NCBI RefSeq assembly: GCF_000425165.1
Contig: NZ_KE384319.1
Location: forward strand, 434,001 to 498,000
Direction of reading: 5' to 3'
Source of the DNA: Photobacterium halotolerans DSM 18316
GTDB taxonomy: Bacteria > Pseudomonadota > Gammaproteobacteria > Enterobacterales > Vibrionaceae
Length of the DNA: 64,000 bases
Of this stretch, positions 43,741 through 51,104 are shown in pieces. The notes under the pieces are model-generated. The model was not told the origin of the DNA. It did no database searches and saw only the letters and a program-made list of their open reading frames with translations. Within the stretch, counting starts at the first letter, position 1. Every line of letters starts with the position of its first letter. A program made the translations under genes and the position numbers.

Positions 43741-45438
43741 TTAATCGGGACTGATTTCCAGCTCGAGCAACTTCTGTCCTACCATGGGCCGATAAAAGTA
43801 ATAGCCTTGCATTAAATCAACACCTGCTTCTCTGACTAATTCGGCATGAGCACTGTCTTCTATACCTTCCGCGACGACAGAAATTCCTTTTTCACGGCAC
43901 AGAACAACCAGAAATTTGACATAAGAGTATACGGATGAATCATCAGCCATTTTTTTGACGATGCATCTGTCAAGCTTGAGCTGTGTAAAAGGGATAGAAA
44001 AGAAAGTGTTAAATGAGGAATACCCAGAACCGAAATCATCCAGTGAAATTGAAAATCCTAAATCATTAAGTATCAGCAACTGCTCCACAGCAAATGCATT
44101 GGTTTCTAATACAGCGGATTCAGTAACTTCAACCGTCAGATAGCTCGGGGATAACTGATACTGATTGACAATTGCCAAAAATCTGCGAACAAAGTCTGCC
44201 TGCATCAGTTGGATAACAGAAATATTGACCGATAATTTAAAATCATGCTGGTGCTGTCTGCGATACTCCGCAACATATGAGCACGCTAAATGCAGCACAT
44301 GATATCCCAATGGAATAATGTCCTGATTAGCTTCCGCAATCCCGATAAACTCACCCGGATTAATTTCACCATAAATGACACTGTGCCAACGGAGCAATGA
44401 TTCGACACTCTTTATCTTCCCTGTCGTTGCGCAGACTATTGGCTGGAACATTAAATAGAATTCATCATCCTGAATAGATTTCTCTATACCGGTTTCCAGA
44501 AAAAGATGCCGCTCAATAGCTCGCTGCTCATCGTCCGCATAAAACGCAATGCGTGAATCATGTTCTTTCCCGTGGCGCATGACCAGCATGGATTTATATA
44601 AAATCGATTCCTCATCTTCAGTCGCTGCGGAACCACCGGGCAACTGATAAACCCCGGCATTTAATTTTTGAATAGTGGTATCGTGAATGGCGCGAAATCG
44701 CTGATCAAACAATGTGATCGCTTTATTAATAGTGCTGCATAACATCGATTTTTCAGGGCAGTCTTTGAGCATGACGACAAATTCGTCGGAATACGACCGG
44801 AAGATCAGATCTGTGTCAGTAAAGACTTCACTGATCGCCTCAGCACACAGCTTTATCAACTGATTGCCAGCCTCAAAACCAAAAACTTCGACAAACTGAC
44901 TAAACTTCGTCAGCCCAAAAGTAATAATAATGCCCGAGACACCATCGGCCTGAATGACTTTAAGTTGCTCAACCAACCGCCGCCGGTTCCACAAACCAGT
45001 CAGAGAATCCCGGTAAGCTAATTGGAATAATTTTTCATCATGCAATTTTTTTTCGGTGATATCTTTATGTGAACCAACCAGATATTGCAATTCGCCATGC
45101 TCGTCGGTATTCAGTACACCAACCGCTTCAATCCAGCGGTAATCATTCTGCCGATTCCGAATCCGGTATTGGCTGGTAAAATAGCTGATTTTCTCCGTCA
45201 CCTGTTGATTCACATTATTTTGGAATTGTTCAATATCATCAGGATGCATAATGGCGATCCACTCATGCATCGGAGAACCATTCAAAGTCACGTCAAAATT
45301 TTCATAAAAACGCGTGTTATAAAATTTCACCACATTCCCTGGCGTCAGTTCCCACAGGCCCTCACTGCCCGCATCAAAGACTTCTAACAACCGGTTCCGG
45401 TTTACAGCTAAATTGATGTTGATAATGCCTGATTTCAC
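43741..45438 (-). CDS. PAS-GGDEF(degenerate)-EAL c-di-GMP phosphodiesterase candidate, copy 2
   Basis: The 565-residue paralogue of the gene at 41765 has the same domain order and length. The GGDEF signature is SYSDEF (215-220), so cyclase activity is unlikely, while the EAL residues Glu346, Asn405, Glu437, Asp467/Asp468, Lys488 and Glu524 are intact. Sequence is clearly similar over the whole length, with conserved segments such as FDAGSEGLWE, GSPxxEWIAIMHP and the EAL core, but diverged enough to exclude a very recent copy. Tandem orientation suggests duplication in place. The 254-base spacer to the LysR gene upstream has no supported gene. Confidence 0.9.
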   Translation of the reverse strand: MKSGIININLAVNRNRLLEVFDAGSEGLWELTPGNVVKFYNTRFYENFDVTLNGSPMHEWIAIMHPDDIEQFQNNVNQQVTEKISYFTSQYRIRNRQNDYRWIEAVGVLNTDEHGELQYLVGSHKDITEKKLHDEKLFQLAYRDSLTGLWNRRRLVEQLKVIQADGVSGIIITFGLTKFSQFVEVFGFEAGNQLIKLCAEAISEVFTDTDLIFRSYSDEFVVMLKDCPEKSMLCSTINKAITLFDQRFRAIHDTTIQKLNAGVYQLPGGSAATEDEESILYKSMLVMRHGKEHDSRIAFYADDEQRAIERHLFLETGIEKSIQDDEFYLMFQPIVCATTGKIKSVESLLRWHSVIYGEINPGEFIGIAEANQDIIPLGYHVLHLACSYVAEYRRQHQHDFKLSVNISVIQLMQADFVRRFLAIVNQYQLSPSYLTVEVTESAVLETNAFAVEQLLILNDLGFSISLDDFGSGYSSFNTFFSIPFTQLKLDRCIVKKMADDSSVYSYVKFLVVLCREKGISVVAEGIEDSAHAELVREAGVDLMQGYYFYRPMVGQKLLELEISPD

Positions 45439-45692
45439 GCCTTGCCCAACTCACTTACCAGATCAAATAATGAGCGCGCAATATACCATATGAGGATATG
45501 CTAAAGTACAACGGCAAAGCGAATATGTGCCCCACCTGCCAACATCGAGAAAAAGCACCGCTAAAGACTGACTTTGCTATAGAAGTCAAAATGATAACGT
45601 TGTTGATGCACCATTTTACGGAAGGTATGACTTGTCGCACGTTTTCAGAAATGAAACCCGGTGCCTACCTCAATGAAGCTGTTCATTTTTAT

Positions 45693-46607
45693 TTACAGCC
45701 CGAAATCGTTTGGCTTTCTTGGCCAATGGTTGCCATCAAAATACTGTGCCAGGTGATCGATCAGCCCCCGCACCGCCGGCAATAAATATTCTCGTGCCGG
45801 ATAAAGTGCATATACCGACATTGATTTGGGTACCCAATCCGCTAACACCACGGCTAACCTGCCCGCTTGAATATCGTCATTAACCAGATACGTGGGTTGC
45901 ACAGCAATTCCTGCTCCTTCTATCGCCGCGGCTTTCAATACAGTGGCTTCGTTTGAAATGAACCGGCACGTCACTTCTACCGACTCAGTAACGTTATTTT
46001 TCGTCAGGTGCCACACATGCTGCTCGAAACTACGATTGCCAAGACACTGATGATGGCTGAGATCCGCCGGTGTTCGTATGTCAGGCCACTGTGCAAGATA
46101 GGAAGGTGACGCCACGATAACAGAGTCGCAACCTGCTATCGGTTTACCGATTAATGACGGATCCGGCGCCATAGCAATACGTATGGCTAAATCAAATCTT
46201 TCTGCAATCAGGTCAGTTACCTGATCGCGGACATCAATTTCAACAGAGACCTCAGGGTTGAGCGCTAAAAATGGCTGTATCGCCTTAGCAAGCTGCGCAT
46301 GAGCGAAAGACATACTGGTCGTTAACCTGATATGGCCGCTGAGCCGATCTGCAGGCTGCAATGTCACCGCAATGTGCTCGGCCTGCTCGACCCAGAGCTT
46401 GATTTCTTTCAGGCACTGCTGGCCCGCGGTTGTTAATGCCACTTTGCGGGTTGTGCGCTGTAGCAACCGGGTCTTCATCCATTCCTCCATGGTGGCGATA
46501 TAGCGGGTCACCATAGAGCGGGACATCTCCAGCCGATCGGCTGTCGTGGTGAAACTTTCAGTTGTTGCGACATCAATAAACACTTTTGCTGCCGTGAGTC
46601 TGTCCAT
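45693..46607 (-). CDS. LysR-family regulator (divergent from the MBL-fold gene)
   Basis: The 304-residue protein starts MDRLTAAKVFIDVATTESF with a typical LysR HTH (RLEMSRSMVTRYIATMEEWMKTRLLQRTTRKV) and a CrgA-type effector domain. It starts 109 bases from and divergent to the MBL-fold/FrnE-like pair, so it is the likely regulator of those two genes. Confidence 0.9.
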   Translation of the reverse strand: MDRLTAAKVFIDVATTESFTTTADRLEMSRSMVTRYIATMEEWMKTRLLQRTTRKVALTTAGQQCLKEIKLWVEQAEHIAVTLQPADRLSGHIRLTTSMSFAHAQLAKAIQPFLALNPEVSVEIDVRDQVTDLIAERFDLAIRIAMAPDPSLIGKPIAGCDSVIVASPSYLAQWPDIRTPADLSHHQCLGNRSFEQHVWHLTKNNVTESVEVTCRFISNEATVLKAAAIEGAGIAVQPTYLVNDDIQAGRLAVVLADWVPKSMSVYALYPAREYLLPAVRGLIDHLAQYFDGNHWPRKPNDFGL

Positions 46608-46716
46608 TCATTTGTCCGATTTAAGAAACAATGTTGTTGATAATTGATTCTATATCCAATCAAATGAAATCACTATGATGCATGCCATTCCCAATGACAT
46701 TCGCTGGAGCGAACAC

Positions 46717-47583
46717 ATGAAAAAGACATTCTTAATGGCAGCCTCTCTTGTGGCACTTTCTACCGCTACTCTGGCCGAAGCGGCACCGCTTTCAACCCAG
46801 GTTTACAACGCTGATGGTAACAGCTTCCATGTTAATGCCACTCTGGTCTATGGCGAGCATGACGCCATGCTGGTCGATACCGGTTTTACCCGTGCCGATG
46901 CCATGCGAATCGCCGCTATGGTGCTGGACAGTGGCAAGACACTGAAAACCATTTTTATCAGCCAGGCCGATCCGGATTACTACTTTGGCGCACAAGTGCT
47001 CAAAGAGCAGTTTCCTGAAGCGCGCCTGATCACCACGCCTGCAGTGCGTGCGGTGATCAAAGACAAAATGGCGGGCAAACTGGCATTCTGGACCCCAAAA
47101 ATGGGCGATAACGCACCAGTGAAAACCTTGCTTCCTGACGCGTATGAGCAAACCACTTTAACGGTTGACGGTGAGACTATTGAAATCCGTGACACCAGTG
47201 GCGAGCTGGCGCACCGCCCTTACCTGTGGATCCCGTCCAGTAAAACGGTGCTGGGCAATGTTGCCGTATACGGTAACGTTCACCTGTGGATGGCTGACGC
47301 ACAGACACCTGCTGAACAAACCGCCTGGACACAGCAGCTGGAAGCCATGCAGGCACTGAAGCCGCAAACTGTCATTCCGGGCCACATGAAAGCAGGCACG
47401 CCAATGACGGCTGAAAACATCACGTTTGCACTGAACTACCTGAAGGCATTTCAGCAAACCGTCAAAGCCAGTGACAACAGCCAGCAAGTCATCGACACCA
47501 TGGAGAAGCGCTACCCGGATGCTGGCCTGCCGATGGCCCTGAGTATTGGTGCAAAAGTTCACATGGGAGAGATGAAATGGTAA
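46717..47583 (+). CDS. Exported metallo-beta-lactamase-fold protein with degenerate metal motif
   Basis: The 288-residue precursor has a clear signal peptide (MKKTFLMAASLVALS, cleavage near LAEAA). It keeps the fold markers AMLVDTGFTRADAMRI, VLGNVAVYGNVHLW and VIPGHMKAG, but the usual HxHxDH zinc motif reads QADPDYY (ISQADPDYYFGAQVL), so at least the first His ligands are missing. The protein could bind one metal, use other ligands, or be non-catalytic. TGGAG precedes the ATG at 46717; the frame extends to 46675 without a signal. Its stop overlaps the start of the FrnE-like gene, indicating co-expression. Confidence 0.8.
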   Translation: MKKTFLMAASLVALSTATLAEAAPLSTQVYNADGNSFHVNATLVYGEHDAMLVDTGFTRADAMRIAAMVLDSGKTLKTIFISQADPDYYFGAQVLKEQFPEARLITTPAVRAVIKDKMAGKLAFWTPKMGDNAPVKTLLPDAYEQTTLTVDGETIEIRDTSGELAHRPYLWIPSSKTVLGNVAVYGNVHLWMADAQTPAEQTAWTQQLEAMQALKPQTVIPGHMKAGTPMTAENITFALNYLKAFQQTVKASDNSQQVIDTMEKRYPDAGLPMALSIGAKVHMGEMKW

Positions 47584-48206
47584 ATACTGGCGTGACAGTC
47601 CATTACTTTTACGATCCACTTTGCGGCTGGTGCTTCGGTGCCGGCCCGCTGATTGAACACCTGGCTGAGCGCGATGATATTGAGCTCATACTGCATCCCG
47701 GAGGCTTGTTTGACAGCAGAGCACTCGACAAAGCGAGCCGCCAGCACTTTCTCGACAGTGATCAGCGTATCCACGCCCTGAGTGGCGTCATCTTTGGCGA
47801 TGCCTATCAGACAAAGATGCGACATGCAGAACATGTGGTTCTTGATTCCATAGTGCCGATACGCGCCATTCTGGCAGCCGGACAATGCGGAAAATCAGCG
47901 TTAGCGATGCTCAAACGGATCCAGCTCGCCCATTATCAGCAAGGCGAGACAGTGCATGATGAAAAAGTATTAACCGGGCTGGCAGCCGAGATGGGTATTC
48001 CGGCTGAGATCTGGCATCAAGCGCTCATCACGGCGGATGAAGGTGCCGTTATTGCCCGCACAGCCAACCTGATGATGCAACATCAGCTGAGAGGCTATCC
48101 GTCAATGACGGTTGAGCAGGACGGGCAATTGAAACATATCGCAGTACAGTCATATTTTGGCAAGCCAGCAGAATGGGCGGCCTACTGGGATTCACTGTCC
48201 GGCTAA
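47577..48206 (+). CDS. DsbA-family oxidoreductase, FrnE-like
   Basis: The 209-residue protein has a thioredoxin fold of the FrnE/DsbA kind: VHYFYDPLCGWCFGAGP with the Cys16-x-x-Cys19 pair, and a C-terminal GYPSMTVEQDGQ with the cis-Pro. No signal peptide is seen, so it may act in the cytoplasm, unlike its exported partner. It overlaps the MBL-fold gene by seven bases and is followed by a strong terminator. Confidence 0.87.
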   Translation: MVNTGVTVHYFYDPLCGWCFGAGPLIEHLAERDDIELILHPGGLFDSRALDKASRQHFLDSDQRIHALSGVIFGDAYQTKMRHAEHVVLDSIVPIRAILAAGQCGKSALAMLKRIQLAHYQQGETVHDEKVLTGLAAEMGIPAEIWHQALITADEGAVIARTANLMMQHQLRGYPSMTVEQDGQLKHIAVQSYFGKPAEWAAYWDSLSG

Positions 48207-48233
48207 CAAGGTGACAACTTTTTGAAGGCACAA

Positions 48234-48260
48234 AAAAGCCAGCTGAAATGCTGGCTTTTG
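48234..48260. terminator. Bidirectional terminator, FrnE-like gene / tRNA-Cys
   Basis: AAAAGCCAGC (48234-48243) pairs with GCTGGCTTTT (48250-48259). T-runs occur on both strands, so it can end the FrnE-like transcript (plus) and the tRNA-Cys transcript (minus). Confidence 0.88.
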
Positions 48261-48304
48261 TCTGTCTTGCACAACCAGGCTGAATACCTCAGCTTGGTGA
48301 AATA

Positions 48305-48378
48305 TGGAGGCGCGTCCCGGAGTCGAACCGAGGTACACGGATTTGCAATCCGCTGCATAGCCACTCTGCCAACGCGCC
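48305..48378 (-). tRNA. tRNA-Cys (anticodon GCA)
   Basis: The minus strand folds as a 74-nt tRNA: acceptor GGCGCGT pairs with ACGCGCC followed by TCCA with encoded CCA, the anticodon stem-loop reads CGGATTGCAAATCCG with GCA at 48346-48344, and the T loop GGTTCGACTCC is standard. The sequence is close to E. coli tRNA-Cys. Confidence 0.97.
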
Positions 48379-48524
48379 ATTTTGTGATACCGCTTCATGT
48401 GTTGCGGTGCGGGTGCTAATTTACTGATTTTAAAATTTGAGTCAAACACTAATTGATATTTTGGGTTTAATTGTTCAAATTTTCTCTCAACCAGTTAAAA
48501 ACTGCACCAAAGTGTTTATGTCAC

Positions 48525-48558
48525 CGATAAAACAAAGGCCGGTCAGTGACCGGCCTTT
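48525..48558 (-). terminator. Terminator of nspC
   Basis: AAAGGCCGG (48534-48542) pairs with CCGGCCTTT (48550-48558) around TCAGTGA, and TTGTTTTATC follows on the minus strand just beyond the nspC stop. Confidence 0.85.
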
Positions 48559-48579
48559 CATTTTTCGCTTGGCTGGATC

Positions 48580-49713
48580 TTAATTCACCGACCACTGCGA
48601 CAGCGAGCGCTTGAAGTCTTCATAGCCGAATTCATTCAGCTTCTGCACGTCGCCATTCGCACGCTGGCAGTAAATCGACGGCATTTTCAGGCCGTTGAAC
48701 CAGTTCAGTTTCACCATGGTGTAACCGGCACTGTCCAGGATGTGCAGGCGCTGGCCAATTTCCAGCGGCTGATCAAACTGGGTGACACAGAACTGATCAC
48801 CGGCCAGACACGAGCAACTGCCAATCACGTAACGGTGATCACCACTCTCGCTTGCGCCACGGACCGAAGCAGGTTCGTTATAGATCAAGGTATCCAGACG
48901 GTGCGCTTCTGTCGCACTGTCAACGATGGCTGTTTTGAGCTCGTTTTCAACGATATCGACTACAGTCACCACCAGATCGGTGGTTTGAGTAATGATGGCT
49001 TCGCCCGGCTCCAGATACAGCTGAACGCCGTGTTTATCAGAAAACGCTTTCAGTGCTGCGGCCAGTTTCTCTACATCGTAGCCCGGCCAGGTGAAGAAGA
49101 CGCCGCCACCCAGACTCACCCATTTCAGCTGGTCCAGATACGTGCCGAACTGCTCAGAAATGTCATCCAGCAAACGAATAAAGGCATCCACATCTTTGTT
49201 TTCACAATTCATGTGGAACATCACACCATCGATAGTGCTGAAAACTTCCGGGTTGATGTGATTGATCTGAACACCCAGGCGAGAGAATTGACGTGCCGGA
49301 TCGGCCAGATCCTGACCCGCATAACTGACACCAGGGTTAAGGCGCAGGCCCAGTTCAGCCTTGCCTTCCACCAGATGACGGTGCGCTGCCAGTTGATTTT
49401 GCGAGTTAAAAATCATTTTATCGCAGATATCCGCGACTTCTTTGACGTCATCTTCGCTGTAACCCACGCTGTAGGCATGCGTTTCGCCACCAAAGGTGTC
49501 ATAACCCAGCTTCACTTCAAACGGGCCGCTGCTGGTGGTGCCGTCCAGGTACGGTTTGATGATGTCAAACACACCCCAGGTAGAGAAACACTTCAGGGCC
49601 AGAACCAGTTTAACGCCGGACAGTTCTTTCAGTTTCTTGGCAATTTCAAGATTGCGGATCAGTTTGCTCTCATCAATCATGAAATACGGGGTTTTTAATT
49701 CAGGATGCTGCAT
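48580..49713 (-). CDS. nspC: Carboxynorspermidine decarboxylase
   Basis: The 377-residue PLP enzyme of the alanine racemase-fold decarboxylases converts carboxynorspermidine to norspermidine. Lys41 in [10 protein letters not shown] is the expected PLP lysine, and [32 protein letters not shown] and CSCLAGDQF are as in vibrio NspC. Norspermidine is a signal for vibrio biofilm formation through the NspS/MbaA c-di-GMP system, not encoded here. It is the last gene of the operon, separated from the dehydrogenase gene by 77 bases holding a strong hairpin. Confidence 0.96.
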   Translation of the reverse strand: MQHPELKTPYFMIDESKLIRNLEIAKKLKELSGVKLVLALKCFSTWGVFDIIKPYLDGTTSSGPFEVKLGYDTFGGETHAYSVGYSEDDVKEVADICDKMIFNSQNQLAAHRHLVEGKAELGLRLNPGVSYAGQDLADPARQFSRLGVQINHINPEVFSTIDGVMFHMNCENKDVDAFIRLLDDISEQFGTYLDQLKWVSLGGGVFFTWPGYDVEKLAAALKAFSDKHGVQLYLEPGEAIITQTTDLVVTVVDIVENELKTAIVDSATEAHRLDTLIYNEPASVRGASESGDHRYVIGSCSCLAGDQFCVTQFDQPLEIGQRLHILDSAGYTMVKLNWFNGLKMPSIYCQRANGDVQKLNEFGYEDFKRSLSQWSVN

Positions 49714-49734
49714 ATTCTAAGCTTCTATCTAAAG

Positions 49735-49762
49735 AAGCCGGTGTCGTTTTCAACACCGGCTT
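49735..49762. terminator. Hairpin between carboxynorspermidine dehydrogenase and nspC
   Basis: AAGCCGGTGT (49735-49744) pairs perfectly with ACACCGGCTT (49753-49762). On the minus strand it is followed by CTTTAG, a weak T tract, so partial termination or RNA processing is possible. Confidence 0.5.
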
Positions 49763-49790
49763 GAATATGGTTAACTCAACAGTCGGTGAC

Positions 49791-51035
49791 TTACTTGAGA
49801 ATATTAATCAGTGGCTGGCGAGGTTCCAGCTCCTGAACATGCCAGTCCAGGCCAATTTTCGGCATAGTTGCCAGGAATGGATCCGGATCCAGCTGCTCCA
49901 TATTGAACACGCCGGCATCAGCCCATTTACCAGCAAAGAACTGCAATGCCGCAGTAATCGCGGGTACACCTGTGGTGTAAGCAATCGCCTGATGCTCAAC
50001 ATCTTTGTATGCCACTTCATGATCAGCGTTGTTGTAGATAAACACGCTGCGAGACTCGCCACCTTTGGTGCCCTGCACCCAGGTACCGATACAGGTTTTA
50101 CCTGTGTAACCCGGTGCCAGTGTGGTTGGGTCAGGCAGCAAAGCTTTCAGCACTTTCAGTGGTTCAACAACCGTACCGTCACCCAGAGTGACAGGTTCAG
50201 GATTCAACAAACCGATGTCACGCATGCAGTTGAAATAGTTCAGGTAACTGTCACCAAAGCCCATCCAGAATTCGATACGTTTCGCCGGGATGAATTCTTT
50301 CATTGAACGCACTTCGTCGTGCGCCATGGAGTACACTTTTTGTGAGCCGACCAGCGGGAAATCAAATTCCATCATGCGGGTGTGACAGCCAACCTGCTTC
50401 CACTCGCCGTCTTCCCAGTAGAAAGAGTCGCCCTGAATTTCCAGCATATTGGTTTCAGGATCGAAGTTGGTCGCAAATTTCTTACCGTGATCGCCGGCGT
50501 TGACGTCCATCACGTCGATAGAATCAATCTCATCGAACAGGTGCTTCACTGCATAGGCAGCAAAAACGCTGACGACGCCCGGATCAAATCCCGCACCCAG
50601 AATACCTGTGATGCCAGCTTGTGCAAATTTGTCACGGAAAGCCCACTGAGGGTCATAGGCTTCTGGCACTTGCTGGCCTTCGCTACAAAGGTCAACCGCC
50701 ACTGATGTATCCAGATAGGACACTTTCGCCTGATAACAGGCTTCCATGATTGCAACGTTAACCCAAGGAGGACCAGCGTTAATAACAAGATCTGGCTGAA
50801 CCTCTTTGATCAGTGCCACCAGGGCATCGACATCGTCAGCATCCACGGCACGAGCCTCAAGCTTCTTGCCTGGATCTTTCATATTGTTGCGACCCTTGAT
50901 GGATTCAATGATCTGTTCGCACTTGTTCACAGTACGCGAAGCGATAGTAATATCACCTAACACATCATTGTTTTGAGCAGCTTTATGGGCAATAACCCAG
51001 CCAACACCCCCAGCACCGATTTGTAAAATTGCCAT
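49791..51035 (-). CDS. Carboxynorspermidine dehydrogenase (synthase)
   Basis: The 414-residue protein is a saccharopine-dehydrogenase-like oxidoreductase with an N-terminal Rossmann site (LQIGAGGVGWVIAHK). It matches vibrio carboxynorspermidine dehydrogenase, which reductively joins aspartate semialdehyde to 1,3-diaminopropane using NADPH. Typical segments are NAGPPWVNVAIMEAC, YLDTSVAVD, GILGAGFDPGVVSVFA and TWVQGTKGGESRSVF. It lies between the Dat/Ddc gene and nspC on the same strand. A weak GACGGAAT site precedes the ATG. Confidence 0.95.
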   Translation of the reverse strand: MAILQIGAGGVGWVIAHKAAQNNDVLGDITIASRTVNKCEQIIESIKGRNNMKDPGKKLEARAVDADDVDALVALIKEVQPDLVINAGPPWVNVAIMEACYQAKVSYLDTSVAVDLCSEGQQVPEAYDPQWAFRDKFAQAGITGILGAGFDPGVVSVFAAYAVKHLFDEIDSIDVMDVNAGDHGKKFATNFDPETNMLEIQGDSFYWEDGEWKQVGCHTRMMEFDFPLVGSQKVYSMAHDEVRSMKEFIPAKRIEFWMGFGDSYLNYFNCMRDIGLLNPEPVTLGDGTVVEPLKVLKALLPDPTTLAPGYTGKTCIGTWVQGTKGGESRSVFIYNNADHEVAYKDVEHQAIAYTTGVPAITAALQFFAGKWADAGVFNMEQLDPDPFLATMPKIGLDWHVQELEPRQPLINILK

Positions 51036-51067
51036 TTAATTCATTCCGTCTTCTTCAGATAAAACAT

Positions 51068-51098
51068 TGGCTTGCTCCAGCCCCACTGGAGCAAGCCA
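51068..51098. terminator. Hairpin between Dat/Ddc and carboxynorspermidine dehydrogenase genes
   Basis: A perfect 13-bp stem (TGGCTTGCTCCAG with CTGGAGCAAGCCA) lies in the 69-base intergenic gap, followed on the minus strand by ATGTTTTATC. It may attenuate or stabilise the upstream message. Confidence 0.5.
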
Positions 51099-51104
51099 CG
51101 TCAT

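Noticed and set aside
45498..45785. A 95-codon frame with CPTC near its start, between copy 2 of the EAL gene and the LysR gene
   Set aside because: It overlaps the LysR gene antisense, has no ribosome site and the Cys pair is not repeated as in a zinc ribbon.
48742..49698. A 318-codon frame antisense to nspC
   Set aside because: Shadow frame, no initiation signal.
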